Assembly (NCBI RefSeq): GCF_029227915.1
Contig: NC_079880.1
Span: forward strand, 9,451,501 to 9,515,500
Source of the DNA: Hydractinia symbiolongicarpus
Taxonomy: Eukaryota > Cnidaria > Hydrozoa > Anthoathecata > Hydractiniidae
Reading direction: 5' to 3'
DNA length: 64,000 bases
Below are positions 11,318 through 21,127 of this stretch, piece by piece (position 1 is the stretch's first letter; each line of letters starts with the position of its first letter). Below the pieces are notes generated by a model that searched no databases, was not told where the DNA came from, and saw nothing but the letters and a program-made list of their open reading frames with translations. Both the position numbers and the translations under genes were made by a program.

Positions 11318-11427
11318 CTTTTAGAGGCATATTCTCTAGAGGAGTACAACCTCTAGCTTGTTTCCAAAGACCTAACAGGTTGAGTTCATCATTGCGGTGG
11401 CTTGGCACCTCTTTGTAAATTATTTTC
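11318..11427 (+). repeat. R repeat, copy 2, inside the USP coding region
   Basis: Lies between the two halves of the USP domain. Its 3' end is open in the frame of the second half (PLCKLFS before YAEREVV). It is therefore either an insertion or an intron-like segment with part of the zinc-knuckle coding region; an in-frame TGA is conserved in all R copies. Confidence 0.6.
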
Positions 11428-11780
11428 TTATGCTGAAAGAGAAGTGGTGTCGTGCGGTTCCCATCTCATTTTACAGCTAAAACGTTTCGCCAGTGCCAAC
11501 GGCCTTGTGTCAAAAATTGCCTCTCGTATTACTGCTTACCCTGGTACCCTTTCCATACCTTTAACCGTAGATGGAGAAGTAAAATTTCGTAAAAATTTTC
11601 AATTAAGGGCTATTATCAACCATTGCCAAGAACTTAAATAATGGTCACTACACAACCATAGCCTTCGACCAAATGGTACACAGGTGGATACATTGCAACG
11701 ATAGAGCAGTAATTTTCTGTAATGACCGCCTTATTAACAGTCACGAGTCATATGTTTTCTTTTTACAAGAGCTGAGATAA
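11428..11780 (+). pseudogene. USP deubiquitinase, C-terminal half
   Basis: Encodes HLILQLKRFA, a typical USP LxLKRF motif, then YPGTLSIPLTVDGEVKFRKN and the start of the His box. Compared with the copy at 16,827 a 1-base frameshift near 11,626-11,631 moves the reading frame just before NGHYTT. The rest (to 11,780) holds the catalytic-His region and a YVFFLxELR end in another frame. This copy therefore cannot make a full USP. Confidence 0.75.
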
Positions 11781-11804
11781 GGATATTTTAACCGGAATGA
11801 GTCA

Positions 11805-12180
11805 GCAAGGGAGCTTGACTACACTCAGTCTTGTCTTTGGAGAGTGACGACTCCACTTATTACCCCAGTCAAAAATAAAAAAAAATCAAATAAAAATTAA
11901 GTTAGCAAGGGGGTTTGATCATACTAGGTCTTGTCTTTGGAGAGTGACGACTCCACTTTTTACACCAGTCAAAAATAAAATAAAATCAAATAAAAATTAA
12001 GTTAGCAAGGGGGTTTGATCATACTAGGTCTTGTCTTTGGAGAGTGACGACTCCACTTATTACCCAAGTTAAAAAAATAAATAAATTAATAAAAAATAAA
12101 AAAAATATTAGCAGGGGGGTTTGATCACACATGATCTTGTCTTTGGAGAGTAACGACTCCACTTATTACCTGAGTTAAAA
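11805..12180 (+). repeat. Tandem repeat, four ~100-bp units, LINE tail
   Basis: Each unit starts near GCAAGGGGGTTTGATCA, contains TCTTTGGAGAGTGACGACTC and ends in an A/T-rich spacer of the AAAATAAAA type. Three units occur at 17,117-17,400, two at 43,198-43,335, and single diverged units near 44,903 and 63,908. They always follow USP coding sequence where that is preserved. Confidence 0.8.
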
Positions 12181-12404
12181 ACAAAGAATAGCACAGTTGA
12201 ACGGAAGGTGGTCAAAGTTAATTTTAGGAAGATAGAGATGTCTAGTTTCTGCTGATGACCGTCCGTGGACCTCTTCGAGGTGACCCAGCTAGACATCCAG
12301 GGTACTTAGGTTCAGAAATATGGGTCGAAACCTACCTGCCCTTGGTTAAAGTTCTGTTCATCTTTTCAAATGTGTTGTGTCCTTTTTATTTTATTTTTTA
12401 TTTT
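12180..12404 (+). other. Conserved structured block in the LINE 3' region
   Basis: Highly conserved in three copies (also 17,400-17,640 and 43,335-43,576). Perfect 9-bp stem GATGTCTAG / CTAGACATC encloses a small ACCTC-TTC-GAGGT hairpin, and a second stem TAGGTT / AACCTA follows. Differences between copies include pairs that remain G-U. It also contains CTGATGA and CGAAACC, reminiscent of a hammerhead core, but the stem geometry does not fit. It may be the RNA recognised by the reverse transcriptase, or a ribozyme. Confidence 0.55.
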
Positions 12405-12547
12405 ATTTTTAATTAATTCCTTGTAAAAAGGGAGAATTGTGCTTTTAGAGCCATGTTCTCTAGAGGAGTACAACCTCTAGCTTGTTTCCAAAGACCTAAC
12501 AGGTTGAGTTCATCATTGCGGTGGCTTGCCACCTCTTAAATTATTTT
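12405..12547 (+). repeat. R repeat, copy 3
   Basis: Same repeat as at 11,318, here directly after the structured block, with a somewhat longer 5' end (CCTTGTAAAAAGGGAG). Confidence 0.65.
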
Positions 12548-13040
12548 CTCCAACGGAAGTCATTTAAGAAGATGACTTCAGCCTTTTCCACATTGAGCCA
12601 AGAATATTTGTTGTCTGAAGTGTTTGAGAAGATGCCGAAGATCTATTGCAAGGGATCCAACAAGAATGTTTTGGCGCAGTCAGTACGCCCTGTGTTGAAT
12701 ATGTTTCTGTGCTTTCCTCTGCCATTGACTAGGAGATCACCCAGTGCTTCAGAGAAAACTATTGGATACAAGCGAATAAACCTCAGCACTTCTAGCGCAC
12801 ATTGCAGCCACCGGCCATCACAAAAGTCGACACAATCCGCAGCCGCGGCCTCATGGATTATATGTGTGGTGTGTGGCAGCGTCTTGCTGATGTTTTGGCA
12901 TCCCGCATTTTCCAGGTTGTAACAAATAGGTCTGCTCGTTATTCTGGGGACGGTTAATTAGAAAGCTGTAAAGGTCTTTTTTCCCTGCTTCTTATTGTTC
13001 GGTGGCTATGATAAACAAATCCTCTTCGCTCCTTATGTCG
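12548..13040. other. Unassigned stretch
   Basis: A 133-codon plus-strand frame (12,521-12,922) overlaps the R repeat and has no recognised domain. It ends near a CCAG/GTTGTAA junction that could be a splice site. Nothing more can be supported. Confidence 0.35.
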
Positions 13041-13043
13041 TTT

Positions 13044-13439
13044 TTAACAATAAACTTTGACATCTAAGTTGGACATTTTTTTTGGTCGACCTGTGTCTTG
13101 TTTATTGTTACTTTTGTTTATGTCATTTTGTTCTATCTGAGAATTTTGTTTGATTTGTTGTAGTTTACGTTTACAACTCATACATTTTTTAGTACCTGGA
13201 GACCCAACTTCCTTTAAGTCAGGATGAGCAGGACTCGTCAAAACTTCACGATCCTCTTTGCAGACGTATTTGTAAGGCGAGTAGTACTTTTTGTGGGACT
13301 CAGAAAAGTGTACTTGAATCCCATAGTTTTGAAAGAGTCGCTTTTTTACAGGATCCCAACTCTTTGAGCCGGACAGTTTTACACATGCATGATAGTGATA
13401 CCCTGAAGTGTTTGCTTGTTCTTCACAACAACATGCCAA
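13044..13439 (-). pseudogene. HUH-type Rep-like endonuclease fragment
   Basis: The translation has GYHYHACVKL, an H-x-H motif flanked by hydrophobic residues as in HUH nucleases, then VKKRLFQNYGIQVHFS and a YYSPYKYVCKED segment resembling the tyrosine motif of rolling-circle Rep proteins. A basic, Gln-rich tail follows. The N-terminus is missing and a TAA lies just upstream in frame. Known relatives in cnidarian genomes are mobile-element or virus-derived Rep genes. This assignment rests on two motifs only. Confidence 0.5.
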
Positions 13440-13839
13440 GTATTAAGCAGTTACCTTTCTGTTGAATGAGGATATCAGTGTATCGCAAAAACTGCCTCGT
13501 GTAGGAAATTTAGCTAGATCAGCTTTGTGGTGTGTTACAAAATATTGTCTGCAATTTGGGTATACCTTTTACGTTTGAAAGTCTTCGCTGTCTGATAAAT
13601 TCATGTTGCCTGTGTGATGAAGATTATTTTTAAAGGCACCAGTTACGTGTTTATGCTTTTTTCATACTTAACGGTATGACAGAGTTTATTTTTATGAATT
13701 TGCTAGTAAAAAGGATATATGTAGCTGCCGTGTGCATTTGTAGCATGTGAATTATTCTACGGCTATTTTAAATGTGACAGTTTAGCAAAAATAGTTCTCT
13801 ACCTTTGAATGGTTGTCCCCTTTTTTCTAAATGGCGAAA

Positions 13840-14100
13840 GCTTGAATTTTTCCGCCTTTTTTGTTTTGATGTCATGTAAACAGACACGAATTAAATGTTG
13901 CCTTGAAATCCGTTATGCTAGTCATGGAATGTAGCTGGGCACATGGTCTGTGATTGTTGAACTCAAAGTTTGAATTTCCCCCCCTTTTTTCTTTTGATGT
14001 GTAACTACACGCGAAGTAGATATTGGCTAAAAACAAAATGGCAATCATGAAATTTAGCTAGCCACATTGTCTAAGACTCATAGAGTAGGTGTTATCCGGA
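13840..14100 (+). repeat. Tandem duplication, ~126-bp unit, two copies
   Basis: Both units start near TTTGAATTT, run into a C-rich then T-rich tract and TTTTGATGT, and later contain TAGCTGGGCACAT or TAGCTAGCCACAT. The copies are diverged. No gene. Confidence 0.55.
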
Positions 14101-14104
14101 AGAG

Positions 14105-14300
14105 GTACACTGAAAAGAAAGTCTAAAGGGAGAAAAAAATTTGGATCGAGAAAAGAAAATTCAAATCCCAAAAATAGAATTCGAATTCAAAAAAGAAAAT
14201 TTGAATTGAAAACTAAATTTCTTTGTAAACAAAAACAATTCCGATCGACAAAGTAAAATCAAAATCAAAAAAAAAAATTCACCAATCAGGAAAAGAAAAA
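14105..14300 (+). repeat. Degenerate ~18-bp array, GAGAAAAGAAAATTCAAAT type
   Basis: Several imperfect repeats of a purine-rich unit containing GAAAATTCAAAT. The same array occurs in opposite orientation at 36,840-37,070. Both lie upstream of a small zinc-ribbon coding region, so they may be the 5' regions of one transposon family. Confidence 0.6.
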
Positions 14301-14639
14301 ACAAGTACAAAAGAATGGAATAAAAATATTTATAAGTAAAATTAAATGATAAGAGCCAATGATCTGTGTATTGGGCGCCCTGAACAGGTGTAAAGCTACA
14401 GCCAGGTTCACAAATCCTGGCGCACAGATCGTTGCCTGCTTTAGTTTACATTTGTTCCCTTAGGAATTATTCTAAGATTTATCCGTTTAAGGGTAGTTTC
14501 GTCATAATAAGTTTTATTTATCTTACGTGTGCCTAATAATTCAGTTTGAATTGCCAATTGTTTTGTTTGTTGTCTTTTTATGTTTTTTTTTTATTAGTGT
14601 TTTGTGCTTTGCCACTTTTTTACGCGTCTTGTTTAATGG

Positions 14640-14795
14640 TCAATGTATTTTTTCTGAGAGAATCCTTGTTAAAAGGGATGGTTTTGCTATTATGCAGAAT
14701 CTTCGGACAGTTACAACCTCTATAATATCTAACCAGCAGTCATTAGACAAGCTATATCACAACAGCCAGCTCTTTTGTCACTTCATGATCATGGC
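14640..14795 (+). repeat. R' repeat, copy 2
   Basis: Diverged copy of the repeat at 60-214, recognised by AATCCTTGTTAAAAGGG, ACAACCTCTA and GCAGTCATTAGACAAG. Confidence 0.55.
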
Positions 14796-14829
14796 ACTGA
14801 TCGCTTTCTTCTCCGTTGTTTACACAAGT

Positions 14830-16084
14830 ATGTCATTTTGTACGCAGTGTGGTAGGCAGTTATCTGACGATTAATTATTTTGTACTCAATGTGGATCACG
14901 AAAAGACTTATGTACTACTCAGACAGTCCTCCAGCTACAGCAGATGAGCAAGAATTGATAGTTTATTACTTTGAGAAGCATTTCCCATACAATGCAATCG
15001 TTCTGTTTTTAAAAATATATCATAGCACATTAATGTCAACGAGAACCCTGAAACGACGATTACGAAGTTTTGGGTTGAAAAGGAGACGTAGTAATGTTAA
15101 CGAGGCAGTTTTACGTAGTATAATTGAACAAGAACTACAAGGTCCAGCTGCAGTGAAAGAATACCGAGGGCTTTGGCATTCACTTCGATGTTATACGGCA
15201 TAATGGCTACACGTGACAGCGTGATGCAACTGCTAAGAGAGTTAGATCCGGATGGTACTGAACAAAGGAGATCGCGCCGTCTACGCCGTAGAGCATACAC
15301 ATCACTAGGTCCTAACAATTACTGGCACGTAGATGGGTGGGATAAATTGAAACCATATGGTCTCCCCATTCACGGTTGTATTGATGGTTTCTTGCGAAAC
15401 GTTTTATGGTTGAAAGTTTCCAGAAGCAATAACAACCCACTAGTACCTGCTCACTTATTCTTAGAAAAAGTAAAATAGTTGGGGTTTTGTCCACTTTTAG
15501 TTCATACAGATCGAGGTACTGAAAACGGTGTTACGACTGATATACAGTGTTACTTAACACACGACGCTAACGCACACATATATGGGTCATCGCTGCCCAA
15601 TCAAAGGATCAAAAATTGGTGGTCCTTCTATCGACGATCTTTCGCAAGTTGGATAACAATTGTTTTTAAGAATATGGTAGAGAAAAAAGTGTTATTGCCT
15701 TGGAATCAAATTCATGAGGAATGTGTTTGGTTTGTGTTTTCTGATTTATCACAATCTCAACCAGACCAGGCTCGCTACCAATGGAACACCCACTTTATAC
15801 GATAGTCCCGCCACGACAGTGTGAGTGGAATTCCAGATATCTTATTTTACTTGCCAAGTACAGTTAATGCTAATGACCAAAAACGTTTGATGTCAGAAGA
15901 TCATATGCATAACTTAATATCGCAAAGAGATGTAATTTTAGAAGGAAAGAACGCTATGACAGAGGTCGATACTGAACTTCTTGAATATTTTGAATATGTA
16001 GTTCAATTAGAGAACATGGAATATCCACCAAAAAATTGGCACAATGGTCAGGGTACGTTTGAACAGATAAAACTTTTTGCATAG
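14830..16084 (+). pseudogene. Zinc-ribbon plus integrase-type (DDE) transposase, decayed
   Basis: Begins with MSFCTQCGRQLSDD, a stop, then FCTQCGS: two CxxC pairs of a zinc ribbon. A helix-turn-helix-like segment (LKRRLRSFGLKRRR) follows, then after a frameshift near 15,170 an integrase core: NNYWHVDGWDKLKPYGLPIH with the first Asp, LVHTDRGTENGV with the second Asp, and SSLPNQRIKNWWSF near the place of the third acidic residue. In-frame stops lie at 15,476-15,478 and 15,803-15,805. This resembles integrase-core genes spread through cnidarian genomes. It is not functional as it stands. Confidence 0.7.
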
Positions 16085-16826
16085 AAAGGAGACATTTGAA
16101 ACTAATAACATAATTTTCACCTATAGAAATATAACATAGTAGTATATGATGTAGCCAAAAATATATTTATATTGACGAATTTTAAGCCAGTTTAAACAAG
16201 CCTATTTTTCATGTAAGAATGATATTGGCGTGAAGTCAAACATAATTAGTAAGAAGAGGAGTCTGTATATGAGCATTAACAAAATTTATGTCAAACATAA
16301 AAAGTACAATATACTGTTTCTTGTGAAGATTTTTTTCACTTGGGAATTTAGATTGCAGCAATAGAATATCACAAAATGCAACTAACATGACATGGTGTTG
16401 AAAAAGTGAATAAACAAAAAATAATCGACTTATTCGTATGCATCAGGGAGAAAGAGTAGTAAAAATTATGAGTTCATGTATTTAGGTGTTCATGTATTCA
16501 AGAGAATTAACTAGCACATAGAAACGTTATTTTCTCCCCTTAATTATAAATTCAAAATTCTCATTCCTCAATGTCAGGATCATTAAGCATGTGTTTGCAT
16601 TGACACATTTCCCAAACTGCTCATCATTGACATGATTAAAAGATGTTTTCCCTATTCCATACATTGATGACAAAACAAACTCTGAACCAGTACAAAGTTG
16701 AACAACATCACTTGACTTTTTTCGATCCCTCGTGCTCTAATATTTCTAAAAAAATTGTCTAGTTGTAACATATGTCTTCTTCTGTTTTACGTAGTGATTT
16801 ATCTTCTGTATTACTCGTGTATTCTA
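16085..16826. other. Unassigned AT-rich stretch
   Basis: No coding region, RNA gene or terminal repeat recognised. It ends at the 5' truncation point of a USP/LINE copy (16,827). Confidence 0.4.
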
Positions 16827-17092
16827 CTGTCGCCTCTCGTATTACTGCTTACCCTGGTACCCTTTCCATACCTTTAACCGTAGATGGAGAAGTGAAATTT
16901 CGTAAAAATTTTAAATTAAGGGCTATTATCAACCATTGCGGCAACTTAAATAATGGTCACTACACAACCATAGCCTTCGACCAAATGGTACACAGGTGGA
17001 TACATTGCAACGATAGAGCAGTAATTTTCTGTGATGACCGCCTTATTAACAGTCACGAGTCATATGTTTTCTTTTTAGAAGAGCTGAGATAA
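16827..17092 (+). pseudogene. USP deubiquitinase, C-terminal fragment with intact His box
   Basis: About 88 codons: YPGTLSIPLTVDGEVKFRKN, then NHCGNLNNGHYTT with the catalytic His in GHY, then WIHCNDRAV and SHESYVFFLEEL. These match the His box and final strand of ubiquitin-specific proteases. It shows what the parent element encodes where copy 9100-12404 is frameshifted. It lacks the Cys box and cannot act alone. Confidence 0.8.
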
Positions 17093-17640
17093 GAATATTT
17101 TAACCGGAATGAGTCAGCAAGGGGGCTTGACTACACTTAGTCTTGTCTTTGGAGAGTGACGACCCCACTTATTACCCCAGTCAAAAATAAAACAAAATCA
17201 AATAAAAATTAAATTAGCAAGGGGGTTTGATCATACTAGGTCTTGTCTTTGGAGAGTGATGACTCCACTTATTACCCCAGTTAAAAAAAAATAAAAAAAA
17301 AAATAAATAAAAAATAAATAAAAAAAAATTTTGGAGGGGGGGGGGGGGGGGTTGATCACACATGATCTTGTCTTTGGAGAGTAACGACTCCACTTATTAC
17401 CTGAGTTAAAAACAAAGAATAGCACAGTTGAACAGAAAGGGGTCAAAGTTAATTTTAGGAAGATAGGGATGTTTAGTTTCTGCTGATGACCGTCCGCGGA
17501 CCTCTTCGAGGTGACGCAGCTAGACATCCAGGGTACTTAGGATCAGAAATATGGGTCGAAACCTACCTGCCCTTAGTTAAAGTTCTGTTCATCTTTTCAA
17601 ATGTGTTGTGTCATTTTTATTTTTTTATATTTTTTAATTA
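16827..17640 (+). mobile_element. 5'-truncated USP/LINE copy: USP end, tail repeats, structured block
   Basis: Homologous to 11,518-12,404. It starts inside the USP domain and keeps the uninterrupted C-terminus to 17,092, then three ~100-bp tail units (the last with a 16-base G run at 17,336-17,351) and the conserved structured block. Truncation from the 5' side is usual for LINE insertions. Confidence 0.75.
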
Positions 17641-17779
17641 ATTCCTTGTAAAAAGCGAGAATTGTGCTTTTTGAGGCATGTTCTCTAGAGGCGTACAACC
17701 TCTAGCTTATTTCCAAAGACCTAGCAGGTTGAGTTCATCATTGCGGTGGCTTGCCACCTCTTTGTAAATTATTTTCTGA
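17640..17779 (+). repeat. R repeat, copy 4
   Basis: Directly follows the structured block, as at 12,405, and ends in TTTTCT at the start of unrelated sequence. Confidence 0.65.
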
Positions 17780-17818
17780 TGATGTTGTCAATATATAATA
17801 ATAATAAATAATGGTAAA

Positions 17819-17860
17819 CTAGCTGATTTGCCCGTGGAAGAATCCACTGTATCTTTCATT
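17819..17860 (-). mobile_element. Helitron 3' terminus
   Basis: On the minus strand a short hairpin (GTGGA-TTCT-TCCAC) is followed by CGGGCAAATCAGCTAG and then T. A hairpin about 10 bases before a CTRR end is the Helitron 3' signature. The end fits the Helitron genes at 21.1-26.6 kb in strand, but I could not find the matching 5' end, so the link is inference. Confidence 0.65.
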
Positions 17861-18405
17861 ACAAAAATTACAAAAAGAGATTTATGTATATTAAAACTAT
17901 TACGAAAACTTACCTTTACTGTATGGTACTTCGTACTTCTTAGTCGCAATATATGTAATATATAGGTACTCTTGGTAAGTTAATGTTAAGAAGCAGGACA
18001 AACAATAATTTCTTTAAATTTTACCGCTCACTTTAATTTTGACTTAAATTTACAGCAGGTTCAACAAAATCTTCCACCCCTATAACAGTTTACAAGAGTA
18101 ACATGTTATGCCCTGACTTTTAGTGTCTGACTTATTTCTATACAAAGAAATAATGCAGGTAACGAAGCGCGCCACGGGAAGGCAAGTCATGGGGCTTTGC
18201 GCTTCAACCTAGAAAAGAACAAATATTATCTTCTGCTTGACAGTAAATATTATAAAGAATGAAAGTAACGTTTAGTGAGACAAAGAGAATAATTACCTGT
18301 AGTGTGAGATATATTTGCGTTTGAAATCTTTACCACATTTATTATCCAAAGTACGTGACAACTGATATTTTTATAGTTTCAGTTTATTCAGTTCTTAAAT
18401 TTTGC
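17861..18405. other. Non-coding, probably inside a Helitron
   Basis: No coding region or repeat recognised. Confidence 0.35.
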
Positions 18406-18411
18406 AATTCA

Positions 18412-18745
18412 TTCAATTATTTATTTATATCTGTATTTATTTTTGTATTTATTTTTGTATTTATTTCTGTGTTTATTTGTGTATTTATTTGTGTATTTAT
18501 TTCTATATTTATTTCTGTATTTATTTCTATATTTATTTCTGTATTTATTTCTATATTTATATTTGTATTTATTTCTGTATTTATTTCTGTATTTATTTGT
18601 GTATTTATTTTTGTATTTATTTCTGTATTTATTTCTGCATTTATTTCTATATTTATTTTTGTATTTATTTCTGTATTTATTTATTTATTTGTGTATTTAT
18701 TTATTTATTTGTGTATTTATTTATTTACTTATTTATTATTGATTT
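18412..18745 (+). repeat. Microsatellite of the TTTATTTNTGTA type
   Basis: About 330 bp of imperfect TTTATTT-based repeats with interspersed CTGTA, TTGTA and CTATA. Open frames here are low-complexity artefacts (Phe/Ile/Tyr/Val only). Confidence 0.9.
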
Positions 18746-18749
18746 ATGC

Positions 18750-19370
18750 GTTCGGCCCTCGCTCGCTCGTTTATTGATCCATTAATTCATTTGTTTATTG
18801 ATTCATTTATTTATTTATTTAACTATCTTTTACGTTGATGTAATATTCTATTAATTTTTTTTATCTATTAAGAGGCTACTTGTTGTTAGAGACAACGCAT
18901 ATCGGCAAAATAATTGAAACTTACATTCAATGAGTTCACCTTTATTGACATCACTTTTGGCAAGGAAGAATAATTAATAGAGCGTGATGTAACCTAAAAA
19001 TCTATAATCATTTAATCATTTGTACACAGCAGGATAAGTATAGGAGAAAACTATCAATATATATTGCCAAGAACTTTTTTGACAGTGGTAAAAATTCTAG
19101 GTTGAAGGGATAAAAAAGACAATACATACAATTGTGTAATATGTTACCTTCTTGCACACAATGGTTGAGCACGGTAATTACAATATTATTAAAATGGCAG
19201 GTTACTGCACAGGCTCCCTTTTACTTGCAAATGGACTGATAGACTGGAATCCAAAGAGATTGGGATTATAATATGCGTTATAAGTGGATATGTTAAGATT
19301 TACCAATTATGTGTATTTTTTTTCAAAAACCAAACAATAAAAAAAGAAACATTTTCAAACAACTTCTATC
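18750..19370. other. Non-coding AT-rich stretch
   Basis: Nothing recognised. Confidence 0.35.
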
Positions 19371-19780
19371 TTGTGTCAACAGGACACAACTGAAGGCATT
19401 AAAAAACGTTTAAAATGTTCTTTTTAATATCACTTACATATTTTTGGGGTAAACGTAAGCTGGTGTATTAACGTATTTTAATGCCTCCATAATCGTAATA
19501 TCATTATATAATTTTATATATATTAGAAAGAGGGAAATGACGCATAGTAAGTATATTATAACTTTTAAGAGACTATGAATTCAATAAACAGCAAAAATAA
19601 TGGTTTGCATGCAATAGAAACAGACTTTTCAATACACATTATTCAATTATTCTCTCAACAATAGGAATTTTGTGTCAACAGGACACCAGTTGAAGGCATT
19701 GAAAAATGCTTTGAAACGAATATTTAAGAGCACACTAAATCAAAACTGTATAACTTAGCATTTTTTAGTGCCTCCAATAG
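19371..19780 (+). repeat. Two direct copies of a hairpin-forming ~110-bp unit
   Basis: Copies start at about 19,372 and 19,671 with GTGTCAACAGGACAC, itself a TGTC/GACA hairpin, followed by TGAAGGCATT. About 70-90 bp later each has TTTAATGCCTCC or TTTAGTGCCTCC, which can pair with GGCATTAAAA. No known RNA family recognised. Confidence 0.5.
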
Positions 19781-21127
19781 TAAAAGGCAAGAACAAAGAC
19801 CAATTGGTATGCCAGTTTATTGAAGAGAGTAGTGAATATAAAAAGCAGCACAGAATCGATACAAAACTGTTCCAGCCAAATAGAAAATTTACTTTCCTAA
19901 AGTGAAAGTAAAATTTTTACTTTGGCATTCTGAAACAGTGACAGTACAGGGACCGCTGCTTTGTTCTTGCCTTTCAATTTTTTTTGGAATATTTTTTTCA
20001 AACTTCTTTTCCCAATATTGTTTAAATCTATCAGTGTCTTTAAAATCATTATTTTTCCAAAAGTGGAAGGATTTGTTTGTGAGTGGGCCGGGATGTTTTT
20101 TACGGTACTCTTTGTACCTAGCCCAAAGTTTTTTATCTTTGCTTTGGTTTTCTGAAAAAAATGGTATATAAAATTGATGATACATATAATGTCCATATAA
20201 TACATTTCATTTTAAACTATGCAGAAAAAAGTCACCTGCCCTCAATTATAAATCACAAATACAAAACTGGAAAAATTAAGGAGCAGCAACATGCAATCAC
20301 CTGGTTTTATTAAATGCAACATTTCATATGCATTGAGATTGTCTGTTGGATTTTTGCGGTAACGTTATGTAAGTTTCACAATACAATTAATTAGTTTAGC
20401 CAATTAATAGCAGAATGTCAGAAATTTGCTTAGCGTCTTTTATTGGTAAATAATAACACACAAAAAAAATTACTTTCTCTCTTTTTCTCTTCTTTTATTT
20501 TAGCCAATTCAAGTTGTATCTCCTTGAAACCACTCTTATAATCTTCAACTAAAAAAAGTTATTAATTATGTTGTTATTAATTATGTTATTATTAATTATT
20601 ATGTTGTGGAGAAAAAAAGTTATTTAAAATCTAGGAACTTTTTAAGTAAGTAAGTTTTTAAAATGTAATAATGAGTTTTAAATAAATTCTGTCAAAATAA
20701 ATCATGAAGCAAAGTATATTAAGAAGAAAATTCAACTATATAACCTATATACAAAAAAAATAATTTTCAATACAGGAATCCCTTTTCATTAAATGTCATT
20801 CACAGAATTCTTCTTGCAAGAATCATCTCATCCTGCACAGGAATCATCTCATCCTGTCTTGTACTGTGAAATAACATGATACTTTATTCAGAAAAGAAAC
20901 AATGTAAAATAAATTCTGTGCACAGTATTTTTTATGAATTGGTATAATAACATTTTACATAAAATGAAGTAAATGTTTTTTATTTGTCACTCCAACTGAA
21001 TTGAATTGGTTGATTAATTTTCAATTATTTTTTCAATTATTAAATTCTTTTTCAAATAAAGTATCAAAAAGGCACAAAGATATGAATATATCATATAATT
21101 CTAACTGGATGTATATGCAAACAATTA
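19781..21127. other. Non-coding, probable 3' region of the Helitron
   Basis: Contains a 98-codon Lys-rich minus-strand frame (19,889-20,185) with no recognised domain, and a duplicated GAATCATCTCATCCTG at about 20,820-20,855. Nothing else recognised. Confidence 0.35.

Larger units (their letters stand above)
9100..12404 (+). mobile_element. 5'-truncated REL-type LINE with a C-terminal USP domain
   Basis: Order on the plus strand: end of the reverse transcriptase (9114-9722, broken), CCHC finger, restriction-like endonuclease, USP deubiquitinase domain (first half to 11,315), an R repeat, second half of USP (to 11,780), about four ~100-bp tandem repeats (11,805-12,180) and a structured conserved block (12,180-12,404). 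Known: R2/NeSL/CRE-group LINEs use a restriction-like endonuclease, and some carry Ulp1 or OTU proteases. A USP domain at the C-terminus is not an arrangement I know. Confidence 0.7.

Noticed and set aside
12180-12404. A canonical hammerhead ribozyme in the LINE 3' block
   Set aside because: CTGATGA and GAAAC are present, but the intervening sequence does not form a proper stem II; kept only as a structured block.
18355-18785. Three overlapping open frames of 99-140 codons
   Set aside because: Low-complexity translation of a TTTATTT-type microsatellite in all three frames; not genes.
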